In this document: positions 1-6,500 of the stretch, piece by piece
How positions within the stretch are numbered: position 1 is the stretch's first letter
Layout: each line of letters opens with the position of its first letter
Source: Elioraea sp051860475
GTDB taxonomy: Bacteria > Pseudomonadota > Alphaproteobacteria > Acetobacterales > Acetobacteraceae
Direction of reading: 5' to 3'
DNA length: 8,078 bases
Assembly: GCF_051860475.1 (NCBI RefSeq)
Contig: NZ_JBHYDW010000171.1
Coordinates: 1-8,078 of the forward strand
Notes under the pieces: generated by a model
Databases searched by the model: none
The model's input: the letters and a program-made list of their open reading frames with translations, nothing else
Told to the model about the DNA's origin: nothing
Position numbers and translations under genes: made by a program

Positions 1-174
1 CGCCGCTCGCGGCTGAAGAAGGCGACGCTGTTCGAGATGGAACCGTCGCCCGAACTAGAGGCGGTGCAGCAGGAGTATCTTCGGCTTGCGGCCATGCTCT
101 GGGCCGGCACCGAGCCGCTGGAGGCGCAGCCGCTGCGCGACCGTGAGATCTTCGACCTGCTGGGGTTCGACTGA
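1..174 (+). CDS. bchL: BchL, light-independent protochlorophyllide reductase iron-sulfur ATP-binding protein (3' end, partial)
   Basis: This is the C-terminal 57 residues of a protein whose start lies upstream of the window. The visible part begins RRSRLKKATLFEME and ends DREIFDLLGFD. I recognise both as the C-terminal signature of BchL, the NifH-like homodimer that uses ATP to pass electrons to BchN-BchB in dark-operative protochlorophyllide reductase. The P-loop and the cysteines that ligate the 4Fe-4S cluster would lie upstream and cannot be checked here. The stop codon TGA (172-174) shares its last base with the bchM start in a TGATG arrangement, which suggests translational coupling. The position directly before bchM is the usual one in alphaproteobacterial photosynthesis clusters. 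The reading frame is open from base 1, and nothing looks damaged. Confidence 0.93.
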   Translation, partial: RRSRLKKATLFEMEPSPELEAVQQEYLRLAAMLWAGTEPLEAQPLRDREIFDLLGFD

Positions 175-875
175 TGCCGAGTGCGACCTACCAGACCCGC
201 CGCGGCGAGCTGTTCACCTATTTCGACCGCACAGCGGTCGAGGCCTGGACGCGGCTGACCTCCGACGCGCCGGTCTCGGGTATCCGCGCGACCGTGCGCG
301 CCGGCCGCGAGGCCATGCGCACCACGCTGCTCGCGTGGCTGCCATCGGACCTGCGTGGTTCGCGGCTGCTGGATGCCGGCTGCGGCACCGGCGCGCTCGC
401 GATCGAGGCGGCGCGGCGCGGCGCGGACGTCGTGGCGATCGACCTGTCGCCCACCCTGGTCGGGCTCGCGCGCGAGCGCGCCGGTGCCGATCACGGTGCC
501 GGCCATGTCACCTGGCTGGTCGGCGACATGCTCGAGCCTGCGCTCGGCAGCTTCGACCACGTCGTCGCGATGGACAGCCTGATCCACTACCGCGCCGCGG
601 ACGCGGTCGAGGCGGTCGCGGGGCTGGCAGCGCGCACGGGCGGCTCGATGCTGTTCACCTTTGCGCCGCGCACGATGTTGCTCGCGGCGATGCACGCGGC
701 GGGCTCGCTGTTCCCGAAGCGCGACCGCGCACCCGCGATCGCGCCGGTGGCGGAACGGCGCCTGCGGCATCTGCTGGCCGCAGCACCCGGGCTCGCGGGG
801 TGGCGGGCCGAGCGGACGCAGCGCATCGCCTCCGGCTTCTACACCAGCCAGGCGCTGGAACTGGTGCGCCGATGA
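174..875 (+). CDS. bchM: BchM, magnesium protoporphyrin IX O-methyltransferase
   Basis: The 233-residue product is a class I SAM-dependent methyltransferase of the usual length for BchM. It transfers a methyl group from S-adenosylmethionine to the C13 propionate of Mg-protoporphyrin IX, making the monomethyl ester that AcsF uses. The glycine-rich SAM-binding motif I is LLDAGCGTG at about residues 65-73. An acidic residue follows at the end of the next strand (VVAIDLS, 86-92), and GDML at 117-120 fits the later adenine-contacting loop. The family-typical N-terminal stretch YFDRTAVEAW (about 16-25) and the C-terminal GFYTSQALELVRR are both present. The ATG at 174 overlaps the bchL stop by one base. 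The product ends at TGA 873-875, inside the lhaA start (ATGA). It should be a cytosolic or membrane-peripheral enzyme. The identification rests on motifs and on its place between bchL and lhaA. Confidence 0.95.
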   Translation: MPSATYQTRRGELFTYFDRTAVEAWTRLTSDAPVSGIRATVRAGREAMRTTLLAWLPSDLRGSRLLDAGCGTGALAIEAARRGADVVAIDLSPTLVGLARERAGADHGAGHVTWLVGDMLEPALGSFDHVVAMDSLIHYRAADAVEAVAGLAARTGGSMLFTFAPRTMLLAAMHAAGSLFPKRDRAPAIAPVAERRLRHLLAAAPGLAGWRAERTQRIASGFYTSQALELVRR

Positions 876-2320
876 GGCAGCTCAACGCCACGCTGGCGCG
901 AGGCTGGACGCGGGTCAGCACCCGCTTCCTGCCCTTCGCCGATGCGGCGAGCCCCGACCTGCCGCTGCCGCGCCTGCTCAGGCTCTCGCTCTTTCAGGTC
1001 TCGGTCGGGATGTGCGCGGTGCTGCTGGTCGGCACCCTGAACCGGGTGATGATCGTTGAGCTTGGCGTCGCGGCCGGGCTGGTCGCGACCATGGTGGCGC
1101 TGCCGCTGCTGTTCGCGCCGTTCCGCGCGCTGATCGGTTTCCGCTCCGACCATCACCGCTCGTTCCTCGGCTGGCGGCGCGTTCCCTATATCTGGTTCGG
1201 CACGCTGCTGCAGTTCGGCGGGCTCGCGATCATGCCGTTCGCGCTGATCCTGCTCTCGGGCGACACGACGGGTCCGATGTGGGTCGGCCATGCCGGCGCT
1301 GCGCTCGCGTTCCTGATGGTGGGCGCGGGGCTGCACACGGTGCAGACCGTGGGCCTCGCGCTCGCGACCGACCTCGCGCCGCGCGAGACCCAGCCGCGGG
1401 TCGTCGCGCTGATGTTGCTGATGCTGCTGATCGGCATGCTGGTCGCGGGCCTGGGATTCGGCGCGCTCCTGCGCGACTTCAGCCAGCTCCGGCTGATCCA
1501 GGTGATCCAGGGCGCGGCGATGGCGACCATGGCGCTGAACGTGATCGCGCTCTGGAAGCAGGAGGCGCGCGATCCGTCGCGCACTCGGCACGACCGCGAT
1601 ATCCCCTCGTTTCGCGAGAGCTGGCGCGGGCTCTGTGCAGAGCGGCAGTGGGACCGGCGGCTGGTGGCGGTCGGTCTCGGGACAGGCGCGTTCGCGATGC
1701 AGGACATCCTGCTGGAACCCTATGGCGGGCAGATCCTGGGGCTCTCGGTCGGCACCACGACCACGCTGACCGCGCTGTTCGCGGCCGGCGGCGTGGTGGC
1801 CTTCGCGATCGCCGCTCGCACGCTCTGCCGCGGCTTCGATCCGCACCGCCTGGCTGCGCACGGCGCGCTCGCAGGCATCGTCGCCTTCGTGCTCGTGCTC
1901 GCTGCCGCGCCCTTCGAGTCGCCCGCGTTCTTTGCGGCCGGCACCGCGCTGATCGGCTTCGGCGCTGGCCTGCTGACGGTCGGCATGCTGAGCGCCTGCA
2001 TGGAGGCGGCGCCCGAAGGCAAGGTCGGGCTCGCGCTCGGCGCCTGGGGCGCGGTGCAGGCGACGGCGGCTGGCGTCGCGATCGCACTCGGCGGGCTGAT
2101 CCGCGACGCGGTCGTTCCGCTCGCCGCATCGGGGCGTCTCGGCCCGGCGCTCACCGGCCCCGAGACCGGCTACGGCGCGGTTTATGTCATCGAGATCGTG
2201 CTGCTGTTCGCAACCCTCGCCGTGATCGGGCCGCTCGTGCGTTCTGCACGGACGGATCCCGCACGGCCAACACGGCGGCTCGACGCGCCCGCGTCACCCG
2301 CCAGCCTGAGAGCGAGGTGA
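872..2320 (+). CDS. lhaA: LhaA, PucC-family light-harvesting 1 complex assembly membrane protein
   Basis: The 482-residue product is very hydrophobic, with about twelve membrane segments. It belongs to the BCD (bacteriochlorophyll delivery, PucC/LhaA) branch of the major facilitator superfamily. Family hallmarks are GFRSDHHRSFLGWRRVPYIW (89-108), ALATDLAP (163-170) and MQDILLEPYGGQILGLS (276-292). LhaA is needed for normal assembly of the LH1 antenna and is thought to help bring bacteriochlorophyll to it. I chose the ATG at 872 because the protein then begins MRQLNATLARGWTRVS, as LhaA proteins do, and overlaps bchM by 4 bases (ATGA). The frame stays open upstream to base 86, but that stretch is bchM read out of frame. 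No strong Shine-Dalgarno sequence precedes the start, so coupling to bchM is likely. The last 25 or so residues form a hydrophilic tail. In Rhodobacter capsulatus the equivalent gene contains a puhA promoter; I could not identify one here. Confidence 0.93.
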   Translation: MRQLNATLARGWTRVSTRFLPFADAASPDLPLPRLLRLSLFQVSVGMCAVLLVGTLNRVMIVELGVAAGLVATMVALPLLFAPFRALIGFRSDHHRSFLGWRRVPYIWFGTLLQFGGLAIMPFALILLSGDTTGPMWVGHAGAALAFLMVGAGLHTVQTVGLALATDLAPRETQPRVVALMLLMLLIGMLVAGLGFGALLRDFSQLRLIQVIQGAAMATMALNVIALWKQEARDPSRTRHDRDIPSFRESWRGLCAERQWDRRLVAVGLGTGAFAMQDILLEPYGGQILGLSVGTTTTLTALFAAGGVVAFAIAARTLCRGFDPHRLAAHGALAGIVAFVLVLAAAPFESPAFFAAGTALIGFGAGLLTVGMLSACMEAAPEGKVGLALGAWGAVQATAAGVAIALGGLIRDAVVPLAASGRLGPALTGPETGYGAVYVIEIVLLFATLAVIGPLVRSARTDPARPTRRLDAPASPASLRAR

Positions 2321-2322
2321 GG
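2314..2322 (+). promoter_or_regulatory. Strong Shine-Dalgarno sequence for puhA
   Basis: The sequence GAGGTGAGG overlaps the end of lhaA. Its first seven bases match the complement of the 16S rRNA tail exactly. The core GG ends 7 bases before the puhA ATG at 2325. With that of acsF it is one of the best ribosome binding sites in the window, and it fits the need for abundant reaction-centre H subunit. It also fixes the puhA start. Confidence 0.8.
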
Positions 2323-2324
2323 TC

Positions 2325-3104
2325 ATGGAAACCGGCGCCATAACCGGACATATCGATGTCGCGCAGGTCGTGCTCTACGCGTTCTGGATCTTCTTCGCGG
2401 GGCTGGTGTTCTACCTGCTGCGCGAGAACAAGCGCGAGGGCTATCCGCTCGTGAGCGACCGGACCGACGGGCGGGTGGTCGTGCAGGGCTTCCCGGCGAT
2501 GCCGGAGAAGAAGACGTTCCTGCTGCACGACGGCAGCACGGTGGTGCAACCGCGGCCCGACAACGAGCCGCCGCTCGCTGCCGCGCCGGTCTCCTCGGTG
2601 CCGGGCTCGCCGCTGACGCCGACCGGCGATCCGATGCAGGACGGCGTGGGTCCCGCCGCCTACGCGCTCCGCGCGGACGAGCCGGAACTCGCCTTCGACG
2701 GGAATGTGCCAAAGATCGTTCCGCTGCGCGTCGCCAGCGACTTCCATCTCGACGCCGACGATCCCGACCCGCGCGGCATGGAGATCGTCGCGGCGGACGG
2801 CAAGATCGCCGGCACCTGCCGCGACCTCTGGGTGGACAAGTCGGAGGTGGTGCTGCGCTACCTGGAGGCGGAGGTGGCGACACCCGCCGGCCCGCGCCAG
2901 GTGCTGGTGCCGATGACTCTGGTGCGGATCGATGCGAACCGGCGGAAGGTCCTGGTCTCCGCGGTGCTTGCCCGCCATTTCCCTGCCGCACCGGGTCTGC
3001 GCAGCCCCGAGCAGATCACCATGCGCGAGGAGGATCGCATCTGCGCCTATTTCGGCGGCGGGCACCGCTACGCCACCGCCGACCGGCTGGGGCCGCTGCT
3101 GTGA
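2325..3104 (+). CDS. puhA: PuhA, photosynthetic reaction centre H subunit
   Basis: The 259-residue product matches the length and plan of the H subunit that caps the L/M core of the type II reaction centre and helps carry protons to the secondary quinone QB. One N-terminal membrane helix spans about residues 12-32 and is followed by LLRENKREGYPL, the typical cytoplasmic entry. A proline-rich linker (about 83-104) holds the conserved GDPM. The cytoplasmic barrel domain includes PKIVPLRVASDF (129-140), DLWVDKSE (167-174) and ITMREEDRICAYFGGG (231-246). Asp171 and Glu174 line up with the QB-side acids Asp-H170 and Glu-H173 of R. sphaeroides. The histidine pair known as H126/H128 in that species appears to be absent. 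A very good ribosome site precedes the ATG, 4 bases after lhaA. The stop overlaps the GTG start of puhB (GTGA). Confidence 0.96.
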   Translation: METGAITGHIDVAQVVLYAFWIFFAGLVFYLLRENKREGYPLVSDRTDGRVVVQGFPAMPEKKTFLLHDGSTVVQPRPDNEPPLAAAPVSSVPGSPLTPTGDPMQDGVGPAAYALRADEPELAFDGNVPKIVPLRVASDFHLDADDPDPRGMEIVAADGKIAGTCRDLWVDKSEVVLRYLEAEVATPAGPRQVLVPMTLVRIDANRRKVLVSAVLARHFPAAPGLRSPEQITMREEDRICAYFGGGHRYATADRLGPLL

Positions 3105-3769
3105 CAGCGCCGGTCCTGCTCGAGCACGAGACCGAGGAGATCCGCGGTATCCCCGGTCGCCTGCCCGAGGGCGAGCGGCTGCTGTGGCAGGGCGCGCCCG
3201 CGTGGTGGCCGCTCGCCGTGCGTGCCTATCGCGTGCGTGCGGTCGCAATCTACTTCGCGATCCTCGCCGCGTTCGGCTTCGTCGCCAGCCTGCGCGACGG
3301 GCTCACCGCCGGCGAGGCGCTGTTCGGCCTCGTGCCGCTGATCCTGCTGGCCTGCACTGCGGTCGGCATGCTGACGCTGCTCGCCTGGCTGTCGGCGCGC
3401 GCGACCGTCTACTCGGTGACGACGCGGCGCGTGATCCTCCAGGGCGGCGTAGCCTTGCCGGTCAGCGTAAACCTGCCGTTCGCGGTCGTCGGCTCGGCGA
3501 GCGTCCGGCTGCATGGCGACGGCACGGGCGACATCGCCCTGTGCCTGGTGCCGCCGCACAGGGTATCCTACGCACTGATGTGGCCGCATGTCCGCCCGTG
3601 GCACTTCAGCGCGCCGGAGCCAAGCCTGCGGATGATCCGTGCGCCCGCCGAACTGGCACAGCTCCTGTCGCGCGCGCTTGCCGCCGCCGCCGGCATGCCG
3701 ACTCCGGCTTCACCCGAGCTCGGCACGGCGCCGCACGACGTGCGGCGGCCCGAGCCCGTCACGGCATGA
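3101..3769 (+). CDS. puhB: PuhB, photosynthetic complex assembly protein
   Basis: The 222-residue product is a PuhB-type membrane protein with a bacterial PH-like domain. In Rhodobacter capsulatus PuhB is needed for efficient reaction-centre assembly. The conserved N-terminal LPEGERLLWQGAP (21-33) is followed by two membrane segments at about 45-63 and 72-98. Then come YSVTTRRVIL (104-113), GVALPVSVNLPF (116-127) and GTGDIAL (141-147). The family signature LMWPHVRPWHFS (159-170) and PEPSLRMIRAP (172-182) follow. The start is a GTG at 3101 that overlaps the puhA stop by 4 bases, and only a weak G-rich sequence lies upstream, so translation probably depends on puhA. The C-terminal 25 residues or so are proline-rich and look disordered. 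Its place between puhA and puhC supports the call. Confidence 0.93.
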   Translation: MTAPVLLEHETEEIRGIPGRLPEGERLLWQGAPAWWPLAVRAYRVRAVAIYFAILAAFGFVASLRDGLTAGEALFGLVPLILLACTAVGMLTLLAWLSARATVYSVTTRRVILQGGVALPVSVNLPFAVVGSASVRLHGDGTGDIALCLVPPHRVSYALMWPHVRPWHFSAPEPSLRMIRAPAELAQLLSRALAAAAGMPTPASPELGTAPHDVRRPEPVTA

Positions 3770-3777
3770 GGCGTGTG

Positions 3778-4227
3778 ATGGACTTATCGCCCCGCCGTCT
3801 GATCGCAAACCCGCTGGTGGTGGGCGGGGCGATGATCGCGGTCACACTCGCGGGCGTGCTGGCGGCGGGCGGATTGGATCAGCCGCAGGACAAGCCGGCC
3901 GGCGGCGCGGTGGCGGCGCGTGACCTGCGCTTCGAAGACCGCATGGATGGGGGCGTGGACATCATCGACGCCCGCGCCGGCACTGCCGTGAGCGTCATCG
4001 CCCCGGGCGAGGGCGGTTTCGTCCGCGCGACGCTGCGCGGGCTCGCGCGCGAGCGCAAGCGCGAGGAGCTCGGCCGCGACACGCCGTTCCGCCTCACTGT
4101 CTGGGGCGACGGACGGCTCACGCTCGAGGACCCGGCGACGGGACGCTTCGTCGATCTCGGCGCCTTCGGTCAGACCCAGATCGAAACCTTCGCGAGGCTG
4201 ATCACGGCAGGGAGGAACACGCCATGA
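3778..4227 (+). CDS. puhC: PuhC, photosynthetic complex assembly protein
   Basis: The 149-residue product has a short basic N-terminus, one membrane anchor (about residues 11-31), and a globular domain that should face the periplasm. The domain carries LRFEDRMDGGVDIIDA (50-65), APGEGGFVRATLRGLARERK (75-94), PFRLTVWGDGRLTLEDPATG (103-122) and VDLGAFG (125-131). These are typical of PuhC, which helps organise the reaction centre-LH1 core in Rhodobacter capsulatus. I prefer the ATG at 3778 because GAGG (3768-3771) lies 6 bases before it. An in-frame ATG at 3766 would add four residues (MRRV) and overlap the puhB stop as ATGA, so that start is also possible. The gene ends in an ATGA overlap with the next gene. 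Confidence 0.9.
   Translation: MDLSPRRLIANPLVVGGAMIAVTLAGVLAAGGLDQPQDKPAGGAVAARDLRFEDRMDGGVDIIDARAGTAVSVIAPGEGGFVRATLRGLARERKREELGRDTPFRLTVWGDGRLTLEDPATGRFVDLGAFGQTQIETFARLITAGRNTP
4210..4216 (+). promoter_or_regulatory. Shine-Dalgarno sequence for the 102-residue small protein
   Basis: GGGAGGA lies inside the end of puhC. Its GGAGG core (4211-4215) sits 8 bases before the ATG at 4224. This strong site supports real translation of the small gene that follows and fixes its start. Confidence 0.65.
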
Positions 4228-4532
4228 TCATCGATCGCCTGCTCGGCCGACGAACGGTCGAGATCACGTGCGAGGTGGATATCGAGCAGTCGCCCGACAG
4301 CCTGCACGCCTACGCGATCCCGCAGGACATCGACATCAATCCGGGCGACACGGTCTATCTGCACGGCGTGCCGACGCGCATCGGCTACAACGAGCGCCGC
4401 ACCATGACCTGCCGCGCGACGGTGGTGCGTGCCGGCTGGTTCGACCGCTGGAAGACCGAGATGGCGGCGATCTTCGAGCTTACCGAGCTCTATCATGTCG
4501 GCTTCGAGCCGAAGGAGGCGGCGCATGTATGA
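4224..4532 (+). CDS. Conserved small protein of the photosynthesis cluster, candidate BciE-type subunit of the O2-dependent cyclase
   Basis: The 102-residue product has no signal peptide or membrane segment and should be cytosolic. Visible features are a short N-terminal MIIDRLLGRRTVEITCEVDI, a central turn-rich part with INPGDTVYLHGVPTRIGYNE (38-57), a likely beta strand RATVVRAG (64-71), and a C-terminal helix region FELTELYHVGFEP (84-96). It may be mostly beta structure. I know this type of gene as a conserved hypothetical between puhC and acsF in alphaproteobacterial photosynthesis clusters. Alphaproteobacterial AcsF is reported to need a small partner, BciE, encoded by a conserved gene. 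Size and direct contact with acsF make this the best candidate in the window, but that is inference from position. The gene overlaps puhC by 4 bases and acsF by 8 bases, so it is probably made in step with AcsF. No metal-binding or catalytic motif is evident. Confidence 0.85.
   Translation: MIIDRLLGRRTVEITCEVDIEQSPDSLHAYAIPQDIDINPGDTVYLHGVPTRIGYNERRTMTCRATVVRAGWFDRWKTEMAAIFELTELYHVGFEPKEAAHV
4512..4518 (+). promoter_or_regulatory. Strong Shine-Dalgarno sequence for acsF
   Basis: AAGGAGG lies inside the end of the small upstream gene, 6 bases before the ATG at 4525. It is a near-consensus ribosome site and fixes the acsF start, although the frame remains open upstream to 4429. Confidence 0.8.
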
Positions 4533-5652
4533 TGTGACGCCCGCGCCGGAGAAGGCGCTGAACGAGACCATCGCGGACGTTGCGGCCGAGCGCGCGACCG
4601 GCCGCAAGCCGGTCAACGAAACGACCAAGCTCGCGCTGCAGGACACGGTCCTGACGCCGCGCTTCTACACCACCGATTTCGACGCCATGGACAGAATGAG
4701 CGTGGCGCCGATCCGCGAGGACTGGGATCGGCTGATGGCCGAGTTCGAGTCCGACCCCAACAAGGGCCACTTCACGCGCACCGAGGAGTTCGACGCGTTC
4801 CGCCTCGATAGCCTGCCCGAGGGATTGCGCAAGGAGTTCCTCGACTTCCTGGTGAGTTCCGTCACGGCCGAGTTCTCGGGCTGCGTGCTCTACGCCGAGA
4901 TCAAGAAGCGCGCCTCCAACCCGGACATGAAGGCGCTGTTCGGCTACATGGCGCGCGACGAGAGCCGCCACGCCGGATTCATCAACGACAGCCTGAAGGA
5001 CTGCGGCGTCGGCGTCGATCTGTCGTTCCTGACCAAGGCGAAGAAATATACCTACTTCAAGCCCAAGTTCATCTTCTACGCGACCTATCTCTCCGAGAAG
5101 ATCGGCTACGCGCGCTACATCACGATCTACCGTCAACTCGAGAAGCACCCCGAGAACCGCGTCCACCCGATCTTCAAGTGGTTCGAGAAGTGGTGCAACG
5201 ACGAGTTCCGCCACGGCGAGGCCTTCGCGCTGCTCATGCGCGCGAACCCCGACATGCTGACGGGGCTCAACAAGCTGTGGGTGCGCTTCTTCCAGCTCGC
5301 CGTGTTCGCCACCATGTTCGTGCGCGACCATGCCCGCCCCGAGTTCCACAAGGCGCTCGGCCTGCTCCCGACCGACTACGACATGCAGGTGTTCCGCATC
5401 ACGACGGAGGTCTCGAAGCAGGTCTTCCCGGTCACACTCGACCTCGACAACCCAGCCTTCCTGCGCGGGCTCGAACGGATGTTCCGGATCACCGAAGCAA
5501 TGGGTGAGGCCAAGAGGCGAGGTGGGCTCGGCGGCCGGGTGCGGCGCCTCGGCCTGGGTCTCTCCGCCGCCGCAACGTTCATCCGCCTCTACCTGCTGCC
5601 GGGCAAGCACGCGAAGCTGCCCGCGCAGGTGCGGCTGAGCCCGGCCTGGTAG
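4525..5652 (+). CDS. acsF: AcsF, aerobic magnesium-protoporphyrin IX monomethyl ester oxidative cyclase (diiron protein)
   Basis: The 375-residue product is the catalytic diiron component of the O2-dependent cyclase. It closes the isocyclic fifth ring, converting Mg-protoporphyrin IX monomethyl ester to divinyl protochlorophyllide. The ferritin-like diiron signatures are ExxH in DESRH (Glu146, His149) and in NDEFRHGE (Glu227, His230). Further carboxylate ligands probably include Glu116 (AEFSG) and one in SEKIGYARY (Glu191). Other family landmarks are LTPRFYTTDF (43-52), NKGHFTRTEEF (79-89) and KYTYFKPKFIFYATYLSEK (174-192). The C-terminal part (about 330-375) is basic and partly hydrophobic and may touch the membrane. 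It overlaps the preceding small gene by 8 bases. Presence of acsF, with no bchE seen here, fits an organism that makes bacteriochlorophyll in air. Confidence 0.97.
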   Translation: MYDVTPAPEKALNETIADVAAERATGRKPVNETTKLALQDTVLTPRFYTTDFDAMDRMSVAPIREDWDRLMAEFESDPNKGHFTRTEEFDAFRLDSLPEGLRKEFLDFLVSSVTAEFSGCVLYAEIKKRASNPDMKALFGYMARDESRHAGFINDSLKDCGVGVDLSFLTKAKKYTYFKPKFIFYATYLSEKIGYARYITIYRQLEKHPENRVHPIFKWFEKWCNDEFRHGEAFALLMRANPDMLTGLNKLWVRFFQLAVFATMFVRDHARPEFHKALGLLPTDYDMQVFRITTEVSKQVFPVTLDLDNPAFLRGLERMFRITEAMGEAKRRGGLGGRVRRLGLGLSAAATFIRLYLLPGKHAKLPAQVRLSPAW

Positions 5653-5660
5653 GGGGTGTC

Positions 5661-6500
5661 GTGACCGCAACCGCCCTCGCCGTCGCTGCCACGCTGTTCG
5701 CGTGGTGGTTCGGCACGGGCGCGATCTTCTGGCTGAACGGCCTGCCGCCGCGGGCGCGGCGGCGGAGTGTCGCGGCCGCGAGCCTGCTGCTTCTGGCCGC
5801 CCTCATCGGCGTCGCGGCGACGGCGCACGAGACCACGATCGGCGCAGTCTATCTCTCCTTCGCCTGCGGGCTGATGGTGTGGGCCTGGGTCGAACTGACC
5901 TTCCTCACCGGGCTGATCACCGGCCCGAACCGCGCTCCCGCGCCACCGGGGCTCTCGCTTGCCGCCCGGTTCCGCCTCGCCGTCGGCGCGATCCTCTGGC
6001 ACGAGCTCACGATCCTGGCCCTGACGGCCCTGGTGTTCGCGCTCTCCTGGGGCGGGGCGACGATGGCAGGCGCCTGGACCATGCTGCTGCTCTGGGCCAT
6101 GCGCACCTCGACCAAGCTCAACATCTTCCTCGGCGTGCGCAACACCTATGCCGGGCTGCTGCCCGAGCACATGCGCTACCTCGCGAGCCACTTCACCGCG
6201 GGGCGCATGAACCCGCTGTTTCCGCCCGCCTTCGCCGCGGCACTGCTGGCCGCAGTGCTGCTGTTTGCCGCAGCTTGGAGCACCGCGCCGGTCGCGGCGA
6301 CCGGATACGCGATCCTCGGCACGCTTGCCGCGCTCGGCGCGCTCGAGCACGCGTTCCTGGTGCTGCCGGTCCGCTCCGAGGCGCTCTGGTCCTGGAGCCT
6401 CGGCGGTCGCGCCGCCCGTCTTCCCGACGAGCCGTCACCCCCCACCTCTCACCGGCGGACGCAGATCGCCCGCGCCGTCGCACACACGGAGGCAACATGA
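5661..6500 (+). CDS. puhE: PuhE, putative photosynthetic complex assembly membrane protein (DUF3623 family)
   Basis: The 279-residue product is an integral membrane protein with about seven hydrophobic segments, roughly at 5-27, 38-56, 60-86, 108-128, 134-155, 187-209 and 215-235. I recognise it as PuhE from the conserved stretches VWAWVELTFLTGLITGPNR (73-91), WHELTILAL (113-121) and RTSTKLNIFLGVRN (148-161). LPEHMRYLASHF (167-178) and HAFLVLPV (230-237) also match. In Rhodobacter capsulatus its loss alters bacteriochlorophyll production and reaction-centre/LH1 levels, but the biochemical role is not settled. The start is a GTG at 5661, 8 bases after acsF. A G-rich stretch (5652-5656) could serve as a poor ribosome site. 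The C-terminal 35 residues or so are hydrophilic and low in complexity. The stop overlaps hemA by 4 bases (ATGA). Confidence 0.92.
   Translation: MTATALAVAATLFAWWFGTGAIFWLNGLPPRARRRSVAAASLLLLAALIGVAATAHETTIGAVYLSFACGLMVWAWVELTFLTGLITGPNRAPAPPGLSLAARFRLAVGAILWHELTILALTALVFALSWGGATMAGAWTMLLLWAMRTSTKLNIFLGVRNTYAGLLPEHMRYLASHFTAGRMNPLFPPAFAAALLAAVLLFAAAWSTAPVAATGYAILGTLAALGALEHAFLVLPVRSEALWSWSLGGRAARLPDEPSPPTSHRRTQIARAVAHTEAT
6488..6492 (+). promoter_or_regulatory. Shine-Dalgarno sequence for hemA
   Basis: GGAGG sits inside the last codons of puhE, 4 bases before the ATG at 6497. The spacing is a little short but the match is perfect, so it decides the hemA start. Confidence 0.65.

Noticed and set aside
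86..2320. A 744-codon open frame that could look like a fusion protein ahead of lhaA
   Set aside because: The part before 872 is arginine-rich out-of-frame reading of bchL/bchM. LhaA starts cleanly at ATG 872, and bchM is intact in its own frame.
2187..3248. A 353-codon minus-strand open frame opposite puhA
   Set aside because: The composition is dominated by Arg, His and Ala. It spans three plus-strand genes and their junctions and has no motif.
5653..5660. The short acsF-puhE gap as a place for a terminator or promoter
   Set aside because: Eight bases are too few for either, and no hairpin followed by a T run was seen there or at the other junctions.
4480..5670. A 396-codon open frame on the minus strand opposite acsF
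   Set aside because: High GC leaves long antisense frames open. The translation is rich in Arg, Glu and His with no recognisable domain, and it mirrors the acsF codons.
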